From Burkholderiales bacterium (lineage in GTDB: Bacteria; Pseudomonadota; Gammaproteobacteria; Burkholderiales; SG8-41): 64,000 nucleotides of DNA. The notes under the pieces are model-generated. The model made no database searches and was not told the origin of the DNA. It saw nothing but the letters and a program-made list of their open reading frames with translations. A program made the position numbers and the translations under genes. The stretch is from assembly GCA_030683105.1 (NCBI GenBank), contig JAUXMZ010000003.1, positions 1 through 64,000 on the forward strand. Reading direction: 5' to 3'. Positions 52,820-59,711 of the stretch are shown in pieces. How positions within the stretch are numbered: the first letter of the stretch is position 1; every line of letters begins with the position of its first letter.

Positions 52820-53563
52820 TTACCCGTAATACCGCTCCACGAAGCGCCTGAGTATCTTGTGGGCATAGGGCGCGGATTTATGGCGGACCTTGTTCTTTAG
52901 TTCATCCGCCAGCTGCGGTTCGAAATAGCCGTGGTTGCGGTAGGTGTCGATCCGCAGCATGATTTCCCCGGCATCGGCTTCAGGGTGGAACTGGGTGGCG
53001 TACACGTTCGCGCCGACGCGGAACATCTGCACCGGGCAATCGCGGCCGGTGAGCAGCAGGGCCGCGCCTGCGGGCGTGGTGTCGGCGGCCTCTTTGTGGC
53101 CGAGCAGCACGTCGATCCGGGCCGGGAATCCCGCGAGCAACGGGTCCTGCCGGCCATCGTCGGTGATGTCCAGCGTCGCGCAGCCGACGGTTTCACCGTA
53201 CTGCGTGGAGATGCGGGCGCCGAGGTAACGGCCCAGCAGGCCGTTGCCGGAGCAGGCGCCCAGAAAGGGGAAGTCCCGGACCACCACCTGTTGCAGCAGC
53301 CGGTTGAAATCGGCCTCGATCTTTTTCTGGATGGCGGATTTCCGGTCTTCGGGGGTGCTGATGTCGAACGGGCTGCCGCCGACGATGATGGCGGAATACT
53401 CATCGAGGGCCAGGTCGCCGGGGATGCCGTCTTTCTCGATGCGCATCCGGCAGGTGTCCTCTGCCCGCAATCCGCCATATTTAAGGATACAGGCGTATTC
53501 GCTGTCGGCGGTCACGTCCTCGGGCCGCAGCTGCAGGATCAGCACAGGCTTGTCAGATTTCAT
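52820..53563 (-). CDS. Class I glutamine amidotransferase
   Basis: A 247-residue GATase1 protein from ATG 53563 (MKSDKPVLILQL). The nucleophile Cys is in LGACSGNGLLG, and the His and Glu are in ATQFHPEAD, completing the triad. DEYSAIIVGGSPFD is the usual central strand. The family hydrolyses glutamine to supply ammonia, or acts on gamma-glutamyl compounds. It is a stand-alone domain, as in GuaA-like paralogues, with no synthetase nearby. Confidence 0.88.
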   Translation of the reverse strand: MKSDKPVLILQLRPEDVTADSEYACILKYGGLRAEDTCRMRIEKDGIPGDLALDEYSAIIVGGSPFDISTPEDRKSAIQKKIEADFNRLLQQVVVRDFPFLGACSGNGLLGRYLGARISTQYGETVGCATLDITDDGRQDPLLAGFPARIDVLLGHKEAADTTPAGAALLLTGRDCPVQMFRVGANVYATQFHPEADAGEIMLRIDTYRNHGYFEPQLADELKNKVRHKSAPYAHKILRRFVERYYG

Positions 53564-54064
53564 GCGTGGGATTTTAAACCTTAGGTGACGGACCACTAAG
53601 GCGTGAGAGACGTCAGGCGAGAGACGAGAGACGAGAGGTGCGAGGTGAGAGGCGAGAGACGGCAAGGACCGTTTCTGCGCGATCGCGCGGGATCAGATTT
53701 TCCTCGACCGCCCGCTCGCGCTCGCGAAGCGTGACGGCTATTGGAAAAAACGGTGAGCGGTGGGCGGTAAGCAGTAAGCGGTTGCATATCGCCACCGGAG
53801 GCGGCGTGACCAGGAATCCGAACGCTTCGAGTTTCAAATAGCCGGACTATAAAGTTGCAATCAGCCGGGCACCTGACTTGCACCGCCTATCTGGGGTCGG
53901 ACCACCGCAGACCACCGCAACCCATTGATTCAGGAAGATAATCCTGTCAAATAAGCGTCATTTCTAACCTTAGAAGCGCGTTTTCGTAGGGGAAATACCC
54001 GCTTTAAGGATTTGCCAAAAAAACTTCAAGGTCAGACCGCCGCCGACTCGTTTCTTAAGCTTGG
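53564..54064. repeat. 501-bp intergenic repeat mosaic
   Basis: GACCACTAAGG followed by GAGAGAC-type heptamers (53602-53665), a frame-broken HIT 5' fragment (53656-53748), and GTGAGCG/GTGGGCG/GTAAGCA/GTAAGCG heptamers (53752-53785). From 54030 comes the normal upstream sequence of HIT copy 2 (CAGACCGCCGCCGACTCGTTTCTTAAG). The stretch 53790-54025 shows no clear repeat and no gene. Confidence 0.75.
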
Positions 54065-54469
54065 ATGCCTAATTTGAAAACTCCCGAAAACAACTGCCCT
54101 TTCTGCGCAATCGCGCAGGGCCAGATCATCCTCGAACGCCCGCTCGCGCTCGTGAAACATGACGGCTACCCCTTGACCAAAGGGCATACGCTGATCATCC
54201 CCCGCCGACACGTCGCTTCGTTCTTCGAGTGCACCGCAGAAGAGCGCCAGGCCATGCTGGAATTACTGGACGAGGCGAAAGCGATCCTGGACAAGGCGCA
54301 CGCGCCGGACGGCTATAACATCGGCCTCAACAATGGCGCAGCCGCAGGGCAGACCGTGATGCACGTTCACATGCATCTGATTCCCCGTTACGCGGGCGAC
54401 AAGTCGGATCCCCGTGGCGGGGTGCGGTGGATATTTCCGGACAAAGCAAAGTATTGGACAAAGCCGTGA
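54065..54469 (+). CDS. HIT-family protein, copy 2
   Basis: A 134-residue histidine-triad protein with zinc knuckle CPFC and triad H100, H102, H104. ATG 54065 gives MPNLKTPENNC. A TTG three codons in matches the start used by copy 1. It is nearly identical to copy 1 over the C-terminal 100 residues, at both DNA and protein level. The N-terminal 30 residues instead resemble the scattered 5' fragments (IAQGQIILERPLAL). Probably the parent, or a recombinant, of the fragments. Confidence 0.9.
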   Translation: MPNLKTPENNCPFCAIAQGQIILERPLALVKHDGYPLTKGHTLIIPRRHVASFFECTAEERQAMLELLDEAKAILDKAHAPDGYNIGLNNGAAAGQTVMHVHMHLIPRYAGDKSDPRGGVRWIFPDKAKYWTKP

Positions 54470-54555
54470 TTAGTAATTGGTGATTAGTGATTGGTGGCTG
54501 ACCCCAGTGATTGGTGATTAGTAATTGGTAATTGGTGATTGAGTGATTGGTGAGA
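54470..54555. repeat. Seven-base-period array, ATTGGTR/ATTAGTR units
   Basis: Directly after the HIT copy 2 stop, ATTAGTA, ATTGGTG, ATTAGTG, ATTGGTG and related units run to about 54555, interrupted once by GCTGACCCC. Same word as 36495-36582. Confidence 0.78.
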
Positions 54556-54625
54556 AGCGAGCGGGAGCGGGCATATAATCGAACGGTCCAGGATCCGGCG
54601 CAGCGCAGGCTTGTCGAAGGATATT

Positions 54626-55270
54626 ATGAAAGAGAGCGATCGCTACGATGTCTCCGGCTTGCCGGAGGCCCAGTTCGAGCCAGGGTCCGACCGCAAGGTG
54701 CTGAGGAATTTGCTTGGCATCCATTCCACGAAGACGATGGACAACGCCGAGGCCAAAGCGCTCGAGATCGCGACGGACGAACTCATCAGGACCGTCGATG
54801 CCGGGCACCGCTTTACCGCGGCCGACATCTGCAGGTTTCACAAGGCATGGCTCGGGAAAATCTATGCGTGGGCCGGGAGCTATCGGCAGATAAACATCAG
54901 CAAGGATGATTTCCCCTTCGCGGCCGCAGCCCAAATCCCGTCGCTGATGAAGGAGTTTGAAAAGAATGTGTTACGCCGCAATACGCCGTGCAACTTCAGG
55001 GAGCGGCCAGAGGTCGTTCACGCGCTGGCGGAAACGCATGTGGAACTGGTTCTGATTCATCCGTTCCGAGAGGGCAACGGCCGGGTGACGCGTGTCCTTT
55101 CAACGCTGATGGCGTTGCAAGCAGGATTGCCGTTGTTGGATTTCGGCTCTATTTCTGGGGAAAAGAAGGAAACGTATTTTGCCGCAGTGCAGGCGGGGCT
55201 GGACAAGAACTACAAGCCGATGGAACGGCTATTCGCGGAGATTATCGAGAGGAGCGTTGCGGCTTCTTGA
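54626..55270 (+). CDS. fic: Fic-family AMP/nucleotidyl transferase (toxin-like)
   Basis: A 214-residue Fic protein from ATG 54626, with AAGGA 5 nt upstream and a TATAAT box at 54574-54579. The catalytic motif is canonical: H145-P-F-R-E-G-N-G-R153. The flap segment is KIYAWAGSYRQINISKDDF. Fic enzymes transfer AMP or related groups to target-protein hydroxyls. No (S/T)xxxE(G/N) inhibitory motif is seen in the protein itself, so it should need a separate antitoxin. A small convergent gene overlaps its last 29 bp. Confidence 0.9.
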   Translation: MKESDRYDVSGLPEAQFEPGSDRKVLRNLLGIHSTKTMDNAEAKALEIATDELIRTVDAGHRFTAADICRFHKAWLGKIYAWAGSYRQINISKDDFPFAAAAQIPSLMKEFEKNVLRRNTPCNFRERPEVVHALAETHVELVLIHPFREGNGRVTRVLSTLMALQAGLPLLDFGSISGEKKETYFAAVQAGLDKNYKPMERLFAEIIERSVAAS

Positions 55271-55433
55271 CCGGTTCGACCTTGTTGCTCCCGGTTAGTG
55301 TGCGTGCGATGGACGCGATCGAGGCGCCCGTCTCGACGGCAGTCGAGGTGGCGACATTCGTAATCAGCGCCTTGCGGAATTGCTCCGGGTCGCGCAGATA
55401 CGGATTGGTCTCGATGAGCGGTCGCTTGTTCAT
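55242..55433 (-). CDS. Small protein convergent with fic, possible Fic antitoxin
   Basis: A 63-residue protein, RPLIETNPYLRDPEQF at the N-terminus, then NVATSTAVETGASI, then a basic tail. Residues S30-T-A-V-E34-T35 nearly match the (S/T)xxxE(G/N) inhibitory helix of class I Fic antitoxins, with Thr where Gly/Asn is usual. The gene overlaps fic tail to tail by 29 bp. Opposite orientation is unusual for a toxin-antitoxin pair. The upstream region has only a weak ribosome-binding site. The reading frame is protein-like, but the function is inferred. Confidence 0.55.
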   Translation of the reverse strand: MNKRPLIETNPYLRDPEQFRKALITNVATSTAVETGASIASIARTLTGSNKVEPVKKPQRSSR

Positions 55434-55923
55434 GCTTGAATTTTAACACGAAACTGGCGGTAGAGCGGGGATGAGGGGAAGTGGAGAGTGGGGAGTGGGG
55501 AGTGGGGAGTGGGGAATCGAGAAACGTAAATCGTGAGCGGTAAGCGGTAAGCAGTTGCTTGAATGCCGCTTGCCTTGAGGAAAGTTTACTGCGCTGATGT
55601 CCCCCCTAGCTGCTACGTATATTCCCAGGTCCCATGTGCGCCGCCGAGCAGTCGCAGACCAGGCCCGGGGTTTCGGGCGAGCACTGCGCGAGCTGTGACT
55701 GTATAAGCTATCCCGCGAATAGTGCCCGCCCCAGTACTTATCATTCCCGTTGTCGGTGCGCGAGGAGCGCAGCCTGCCGGGCCTGGTCGAGCAGCGCAGG
55801 TTTACACCCAGTGGGTGCGGCGAACCTGGGCGGCCTTCTTTTCGGTTACATTTTCTTGGCCGCGCAAGAAAAGGTAACCAGCACCCGGGCTGCCCCCGGC
55901 GAAGAACAGGGATGAGGGCGGAA

Positions 55924-55959
55924 GGCCCTAAAGGATACGTTTCATTTAATGAGAGATGA
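55924..55959. repeat. 36-bp direct repeat, left of the toxin-antitoxin-HNH unit
   Basis: Begins GGCCCTAAAGGATACG and ends TTTAATGAGAGATGA. It matches 57585-57620 at 33 of 36 positions and 57722-57757 at about 30 of 36. The first two copies bracket the genes 55992-57561. Confidence 0.8.
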
Positions 55960-55975
55960 AACCCGCGGGATTTGG

Positions 55976-55984
55976 TGCTAGACT
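55976..55984 (+). promoter_or_regulatory. Extended -10 promoter of the antitoxin gene
   Basis: TGC-TAGACT is an extended -10 lying 7 nt before ATG 55992. No -35 is recognisable. Like the other toxin-antitoxin operons here, the transcript would have almost no leader. Confidence 0.5.
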
Positions 55985-55991
55985 ATTTTCC

Positions 55992-56216
55992 ATGGGTGAA
56001 AACGCCGTGAAACTTCTCGAAGAAGCCTTGAGGTTGCCTGTCGAGGCGCGGGCTGCGCTCGCGGCGTCCCTTCTGGATAGCTTGGACAACGCCGTCGATC
56101 CCGACGCGGAAGCGCGGTGGGACGCCGAAATCGCGCGACGCGTGCGGGAGCTCGACGAAGGCAAGGTGCGGCCCATTCCGTGGGCCGAGGCCCGCCGCGA
56201 ATTATTCCGGAGCTGA
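55992..56216 (+). CDS. Addiction-module antitoxin (Unstab_antitox type)
   Basis: A 74-residue helical antitoxin from ATG 55992: LLEEALRLPVEARAALAASLLDSL, then DAEIARRVRELDEGKVRPIPWAEAR. This is the pattern of the short putative addiction-module proteins that pair with RelE/ParE toxins. Its TGA overlaps the toxin ATG by one base (TGATG). It should wrap the toxin with its C-terminal helix. Confidence 0.87.
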   Translation: MGENAVKLLEEALRLPVEARAALAASLLDSLDNAVDPDAEARWDAEIARRVRELDEGKVRPIPWAEARRELFRS

Positions 56217-56521
56217 TGCCTGCCCGCCAGGTCGAGCTTCACCCCGAGGCTTTGATCGAAGCGCGGGCTGCATTCGAGTGGTATCGCGAACGAAATCCCG
56301 CTGCGGCTGCGGCGTTCCTGACCGAAGTCGACACAGCGATCAACGAGATTAGTACTACACCTAATCGCTGGCCCGGCTTTCTTCATGGCACGAGGCGCTT
56401 TCTCTTGCGCCGTTTTCCCTTCTCCGTGGTCTACCGAGTTACTGATGCCGTGATTCAGGTTGTCGCTTTCGCGCATGCACGGCGCAGGCCGGCATACTGG
56501 CGTGACCGCGGGAGCGCGTGA
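56216..56521 (+). CDS. RelE/ParE-family toxin
   Basis: A 101-residue toxin: LHPEALIEARAAFEWYRER, FLTEVDTAINEI, PFSVVYRV and VVAFAHARRRPAYW, the complete RelE/ParE fold. Whether it cleaves mRNA on the ribosome or poisons gyrase cannot be decided by eye. It is translationally coupled to the antitoxin (1-base overlap) and to the HNH gene (GTG start inside its stop codon). Confidence 0.9.
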   Translation: MPARQVELHPEALIEARAAFEWYRERNPAAAAAFLTEVDTAINEISTTPNRWPGFLHGTRRFLLRRFPFSVVYRVTDAVIQVVAFAHARRRPAYWRDRGSA

Positions 56522-57561
56522 GGGATGAGAGCGGAGAGGTGATGCAGCTTGAGTTTCTCGGCAAGCTGCAGCGCATCCTCAACGAAGGGCTCTTCGTCGC
56601 GAGCTACAAATACGCGCTGATCCTTGCGATTGCCGAACTCAGTGTCGAGAAGAATGACCGCGAAGACGGCAGCCTGCACCTCCCGCTGGAGGAGATTTCG
56701 GACCGCTTTATCGCGTTCTATTGGCGCCAGGCGGCGCCGTTTGGCGGTGGAACCTATCTTCATCACAACACGGGCAAGGAGGCGAGCGCTGTTACGAGAA
56801 TCAGGGCGTTTCAGCAATACGCGCCGACACTTGCCGCGGCTCGAGAACATCCCCGATGGCACACGCTGGTCCGGTCTATCGCTCGCCTGCTGGTCGAAAT
56901 GCCGCTCTGGAAGCTGCAACGCGTCGGCGCGGACCGGCTCGATTTTCTCTATGAAGAGCAACTTGTCGACGAAGGCATCGTCCTGCGGCCGGGGATCGCG
57001 GACTGCTTCCGGCAGCAGTTCGCCGTGGTGCAGGCGCTGGTGCAGATGGCGTGGCTTACCTTTGTGCAGCGGCTGCCGGCAAACCGGGAGCTGCTGGGGT
57101 CGACCGGAGACCTCGCGGATTTCCTCTTCGGATGCGAGAGAACCGGCCTCGCGGCCATTGTTTCCGGGCTTCGCGATGTGCAGAAAGGCACATGCTTCTA
57201 CTGCCAGGGACCGCTGCACCAGACCGTCGAGGTGGACCACTTCATTCCCTGGTCCCGCTACCCGCGCGATCTCGGCCACAACTTCGTGCTCGCTCACGAT
57301 ACATGCAATCGCGACAAGCGCGACATGCTCGCTGCCCCTATTCATCTCACTCGCTGGGTCGAGCGGAACGACAACGAGAACGCTGCGTTGCGGCAGATCT
57401 TCGACGACGCTCGCTTCATGTGCGACATGGATGCGTCGCTCACTGTCGCCGAGTGGTCCTACGACACTGCTGAGCGGTCAGGCGCGCTCGTATGGGTCCA
57501 GAAGAGAGGGCAAACTGCACACCTCACGCCGGATTGGCGGCGACTGTTCCTTGCTGCGTGA
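56518..57561 (+). CDS. HNH endonuclease
   Basis: A 347-residue protein. The GTG start at 56518 overlaps the toxin stop (GTGA); an alternative ATG lies at 56542. The C-terminal third holds an HNH zinc nuclease: CFYCQGPL, then VDHFIPWSRYP, then HNFVLAHDTCNRDKRD. The N-terminal two thirds are helical and of no family I recognise, with a recurrent IARLLVEMPLWKLQ-like pattern. Three-gene coupling with a toxin-antitoxin pair is unusual and suggests one functional unit. Confidence 0.87.
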   Translation: MRDESGEVMQLEFLGKLQRILNEGLFVASYKYALILAIAELSVEKNDREDGSLHLPLEEISDRFIAFYWRQAAPFGGGTYLHHNTGKEASAVTRIRAFQQYAPTLAAAREHPRWHTLVRSIARLLVEMPLWKLQRVGADRLDFLYEEQLVDEGIVLRPGIADCFRQQFAVVQALVQMAWLTFVQRLPANRELLGSTGDLADFLFGCERTGLAAIVSGLRDVQKGTCFYCQGPLHQTVEVDHFIPWSRYPRDLGHNFVLAHDTCNRDKRDMLAAPIHLTRWVERNDNENAALRQIFDDARFMCDMDASLTVAEWSYDTAERSGALVWVQKRGQTAHLTPDWRRLFLAA

Positions 57562-58022
57562 TATGGTGACGAAGGTAAAGGCAGGGCCCTAAATGATACA
57601 TTTCATTTAATGAGGGATGAGGGTGAAGGGCGGGAGAGACGCTGGGAGTTAGACGAGAGACGGCTAGGTCAGTCCGCTTCTGCGCGATCGCGCTGGTGAA
57701 GCGTGAGTGATGAGTAATGGGTGCCCTAAAGGATACGCTTCGCTTAATGAGTAATGAGTAAAACCCGTAAGGCCGGACCACGAACGGCCCATTTCTTGAG
57801 CCTGGATGTCTAATTTGAAAACTCCCGAAAAGAAGTGCCCCTTCTGCATGATCGCGATGAGGCGTAAGCAGTAAGCGGAGAGCAGTAAGCGGTCAGCACA
57901 ATCAAGTTCGAGCAATAACAACTGATTTCTTCTAAGATGAAAACTCCAGAAAACAAATGTCCTTTTTGCACAATCGCGCAGGACCAGATTGTCCTCGACC
58001 GCCCACTCCTGAAGCGTGACGG
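57562..58022. repeat. 461-bp intergenic repeat mosaic
   Basis: Two copies of the 36-bp repeat (57585-57620, 57722-57757) and GAGAGAC-type heptamers (~57640-57665) come first. Three HIT 5' fragments follow: 57655-57708, 57767-57852 (with an intact ATG and MSNLKTPEKKCPFC codons, then stop) and 57937-58025. GTAAGCA/GTAAGCG heptamers lie at 57862-57897. None encodes a plausible protein. Confidence 0.78.
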
Positions 58023-58024
58023 CT
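57974..58024. repeat. 51-bp direct repeat, copy 1 (HIT-derived), one side of brnTA
   Basis: Runs from TCGCGCAGGACCAG to AAGCGTGACGGCT. It matches 58831-58881 at 50 of 51 positions. It derives from HIT codons for IAQxQIVLDRPLLKRDG. The brnA stop codon lies at its outer edge. Confidence 0.85.
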
Positions 58025-58463
58025 ACAGCGCCCGTTTTCTCTTTGCCTGAGCGACGGGCGGCGTTTTCCCTGAGGTGATTCGAACGCCGACAGCACTTTT
58101 GGGGCCGGCCGTCCGTAATCCTTGGCGTTTGATGTAACTCCAAATCTTCTTGGTGAGTTCTGCGCGTTCAGCCGGAGTGCCGCCGCGCGCCAGCACAACA
58201 ACATCCTCAAGGAGATGGTTGATGCGGGTTTGCCATCCCGCGCCCTGGCTCCGGAAATGGTCGAGCACGGCAGGAGACAGGCGCAGGCTGACCAGTTCTT
58301 TGGTTGCTTCCAGCTTCGGCCGCCCACGCGCCCGGCGCGCAGCCTCGACGACCTGCGGGACAACCACCGAGGCGCGCCGCATTTTCGCGAAATCCGCCTG
58401 CTTAAGTCCGGGGCTTTCCACCGCTTTCCAATCCGCTTTACTGATTCGTTTGGGTTTTCTCAT
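58023..58463 (-). CDS. brnA: BrnA-family antitoxin
   Basis: A 146-residue antitoxin. The DNA-binding ribbon-helix-helix segment VSLRLSPAVLDHFRSQGAGWQTRIN (in part) is the BrnA signature. The preceding stretch contains ADFAKMRRASVVVPQVVEA. The C-terminal ~50 residues are basic and longer than usual for BrnA, and the stop codon lies inside a HIT-derived repeat, so the tail may have been created by the junction. It overlaps brnT by 26 bp. Confidence 0.85.
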   Translation of the reverse strand: MRKPKRISKADWKAVESPGLKQADFAKMRRASVVVPQVVEAARRARGRPKLEATKELVSLRLSPAVLDHFRSQGAGWQTRINHLLEDVVVLARGGTPAERAELTKKIWSYIKRQGLRTAGPKSAVGVRITSGKTPPVAQAKRKRAL

Positions 58464-58716
58464 ATTGCTTCACCTCTCTCTTGTTTGCCTTGCGCAGGCT
58501 GATCACCCTTACCGTGGCATCTCGGCGGGTGAAGATCAACACGTGCAACCTGCCGTTGATTGGGCCGATTGACACGAACCGCTCTTCACCGTAATCGCGC
58601 CGGTCGTCGGGCGCCACCAGCGCGTTGTCCCAATCAAAATCCACGACAACGAGAAAATCGACGCGATGGCGCGCCTTGTTTGCTGCCCGCTTTTGCTCAT
58701 CCCATTCGTAGAGCAT
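58438..58716 (-). CDS. brnT: BrnT-family ribonuclease toxin
   Basis: A 92-residue toxin: YEWDEQKRAANKARHRVDF, DYGEERFVSIGPINGRLHVLIFTRR, VRVISLRKANKREVKQYEK. This is the full BrnT signature (RelE-like fold). BrnT blocks translation and is neutralised by BrnA. It is the first gene of a leaderless operon with a perfect palindrome at its promoter. Confidence 0.92.
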   Translation of the reverse strand: MLYEWDEQKRAANKARHRVDFLVVVDFDWDNALVAPDDRRDYGEERFVSIGPINGRLHVLIFTRRDATVRVISLRKANKREVKQYEKTQTNQ

Positions 58717-58720
58717 GGTA

Positions 58721-58751
58721 TTAGTGTATATACACTAAATAGGAGGGTCAA
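58721..58751 (-). promoter_or_regulatory. brnTA promoter and operator, leaderless
   Basis: On the minus strand, TTGACC (58746-58751) and TACACT (58723-58728) are 17 bp apart. A perfect 18-bp palindrome TTAGTGTATATACACTAA (58721-58738) covers the -10. The brnT ATG at 58716 is 6 nt after the -10, so the mRNA should start at or beside the codon. The BrnA ribbon-helix-helix is the expected repressor. Confidence 0.78.
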
Positions 58752-58800
58752 GGCGAATTGAGGCGGCCAGCCCAGGCGGGAGAGACGCCGGGCGAGAGAC

Positions 58801-58889
58801 GAGAGACGGCAAGGTCGCGTTTCTACGCGATCGCGCAGAACCAGATTGTCCTCGACCGCCCACTCCTGAAGCGTGACGGCTGTTGGATA
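58801..58889. repeat. GAGAGAC heptamers plus 51-bp direct repeat, copy 2
   Basis: GAGAGAC units (~58775-58810) lead into a HIT 5' fragment whose part 58831-58881 is the second copy of the repeat at 57974-58024. Together they bracket brnTA. GTAAACG/GTAAGCG units follow at ~58897. Confidence 0.82.
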
Positions 58890-58972
58890 AACCAGCCGGT
58901 AAACGGTAAGCGGGAAAAGCGTGAGGGGTGACCAGCGCCTGGTGGTGGGTGACAGCGCTTTGCGGGTGAGAC

Positions 58973-59001
58973 TTGCGCTAGTCCCATTATGGGACTATGC
59001 T
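58973..59001 (+). promoter_or_regulatory. higBA-2 promoter and operator, leaderless
   Basis: TTGCGC (58973-58978) and TATGCT (58996-59001) are 17 bp apart. A near-perfect palindrome TAGTCCCAT-T-ATGGGACTA (58979-58997) fills the spacer. ATG 59007 is 5 nt after the -10. There is no ribosome-binding site. Confidence 0.75.
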
Positions 59002-59006
59002 GTGTT

Positions 59007-59309
59007 ATGCGCGTTATTGCCCTGTCCACGTTGCGGGAGTTTTGGACCGGCAAGGTGGCCTATGCCGATGCCCGGGAGCCGACGCTGGCGTGGTATCGCC
59101 ATGTGGTCAGGGCGGACTGGCGGTCGCCGGCTGACGTCAAACGTGAATTTGGCAGTGCGAGCATCCTGCGCGACGGGCGAGTGGTGTTCAACGTCGCCGG
59201 CAACAAATACCGTATCGTGGTCTGGATCAACTATCCGTACCGCGTCGTGTATGTCCGATTCATAGGCACCCATGCGCAGTACGACAGGGTAGATGCGCAA
59301 AACATCTGA
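59007..59309 (+). CDS. higB: HigB-type toxin (second HigBA system)
   Basis: A 100-residue toxin from ATG 59007: MRVIALSTLREFWTGK, then DWRSPADVKREFGSASIL, VVFNVAGNKYRIVVWINYP and VYVRFIGTHAQYDRVDA. This is the HigB_toxin (mRNA interferase) family, distinct from the RelE-fold HigB at 40694. It should cleave translated mRNA. It is 12 bp before its antitoxin, and the coding sequence is intact. Confidence 0.92.
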   Translation: MRVIALSTLREFWTGKVAYADAREPTLAWYRHVVRADWRSPADVKREFGSASILRDGRVVFNVAGNKYRIVVWINYPYRVVYVRFIGTHAQYDRVDAQNI

Positions 59310-59321
59310 TGGAGTGACGAC

Positions 59322-59696
59322 ATGGAAATAAGACCGATCAGAACCAAGGCGGATTACCGGGCCGCGTTGCAGGAAATCGAGGGCTTGATGTCGGCCGGGC
59401 CCAATACGCCGGAAGGCGAGCGCCTGGACATACTGGCCACGCTCGTTGAGGCATACGAGAACAAGCATTACCGGTTCGATCTGCCCGACCCGGTGGATGC
59501 GATCAAGTTCCGCATGGAACAGATGGAGCTGGCGCCCAAGGACCTCGTGCCGATGATCGGGCGGATCAATCGCGTGTACGAGATCCTGAATCGCAAGCGT
59601 CCGCTGACGCTCGCCATGATTCAGCGGCTGCACAGCAAGCTGGGCATTCCCGCCGAATCCCTGATCAAACAGTCTGACAGGCATCGGGCGGCCTGA
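59322..59696 (+). CDS. higA: HigA-type antitoxin (second HigBA system)
   Basis: A 124-residue antitoxin. The N-terminal helical part is IRTKADYRAALQEIEGLM; the HTH is LAPKDLVPMIGRINRVYEILNRKRPLTLAMIQRLHSKLGIPAESL (quoted in overlapping family terms: LVPMIG ... RPLTLAM). It matches the COG5499 class. It binds the 58979-58997 palindrome, in inference, and neutralises the upstream toxin. Confidence 0.91.
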   Translation: MEIRPIRTKADYRAALQEIEGLMSAGPNTPEGERLDILATLVEAYENKHYRFDLPDPVDAIKFRMEQMELAPKDLVPMIGRINRVYEILNRKRPLTLAMIQRLHSKLGIPAESLIKQSDRHRAA

Positions 59697-59711
59697 TTTG
59701 GGCGGGGAAAG

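Larger units (their letters stand above)
55434..55991. repeat. 558-bp intergenic repeat mosaic
   Basis: Four GGGGAGT/GGAGAGT heptamers (55480-55515), GTAAGCG heptamers (~55530-55557), a second copy of the dispersed element of 50655 (55556-55910), then a 36-bp repeat (55924-55959) recurring at 57585-57620 and, more diverged, at 57722-57757. Short frames in the dispersed element are artefacts of its sequence. Confidence 0.75.

Noticed and set aside
36495-54555. Heptamer arrays as possible CRISPR arrays
   Set aside because: The units are seven bases with no unique spacers, and no cas genes are present.
57808-57870. An ATG followed by HIT-like codons as a separate small gene
   Set aside because: The frame ends after about 20 codons and resembles a 5' fragment of the HIT gene, of which several decayed copies exist nearby.
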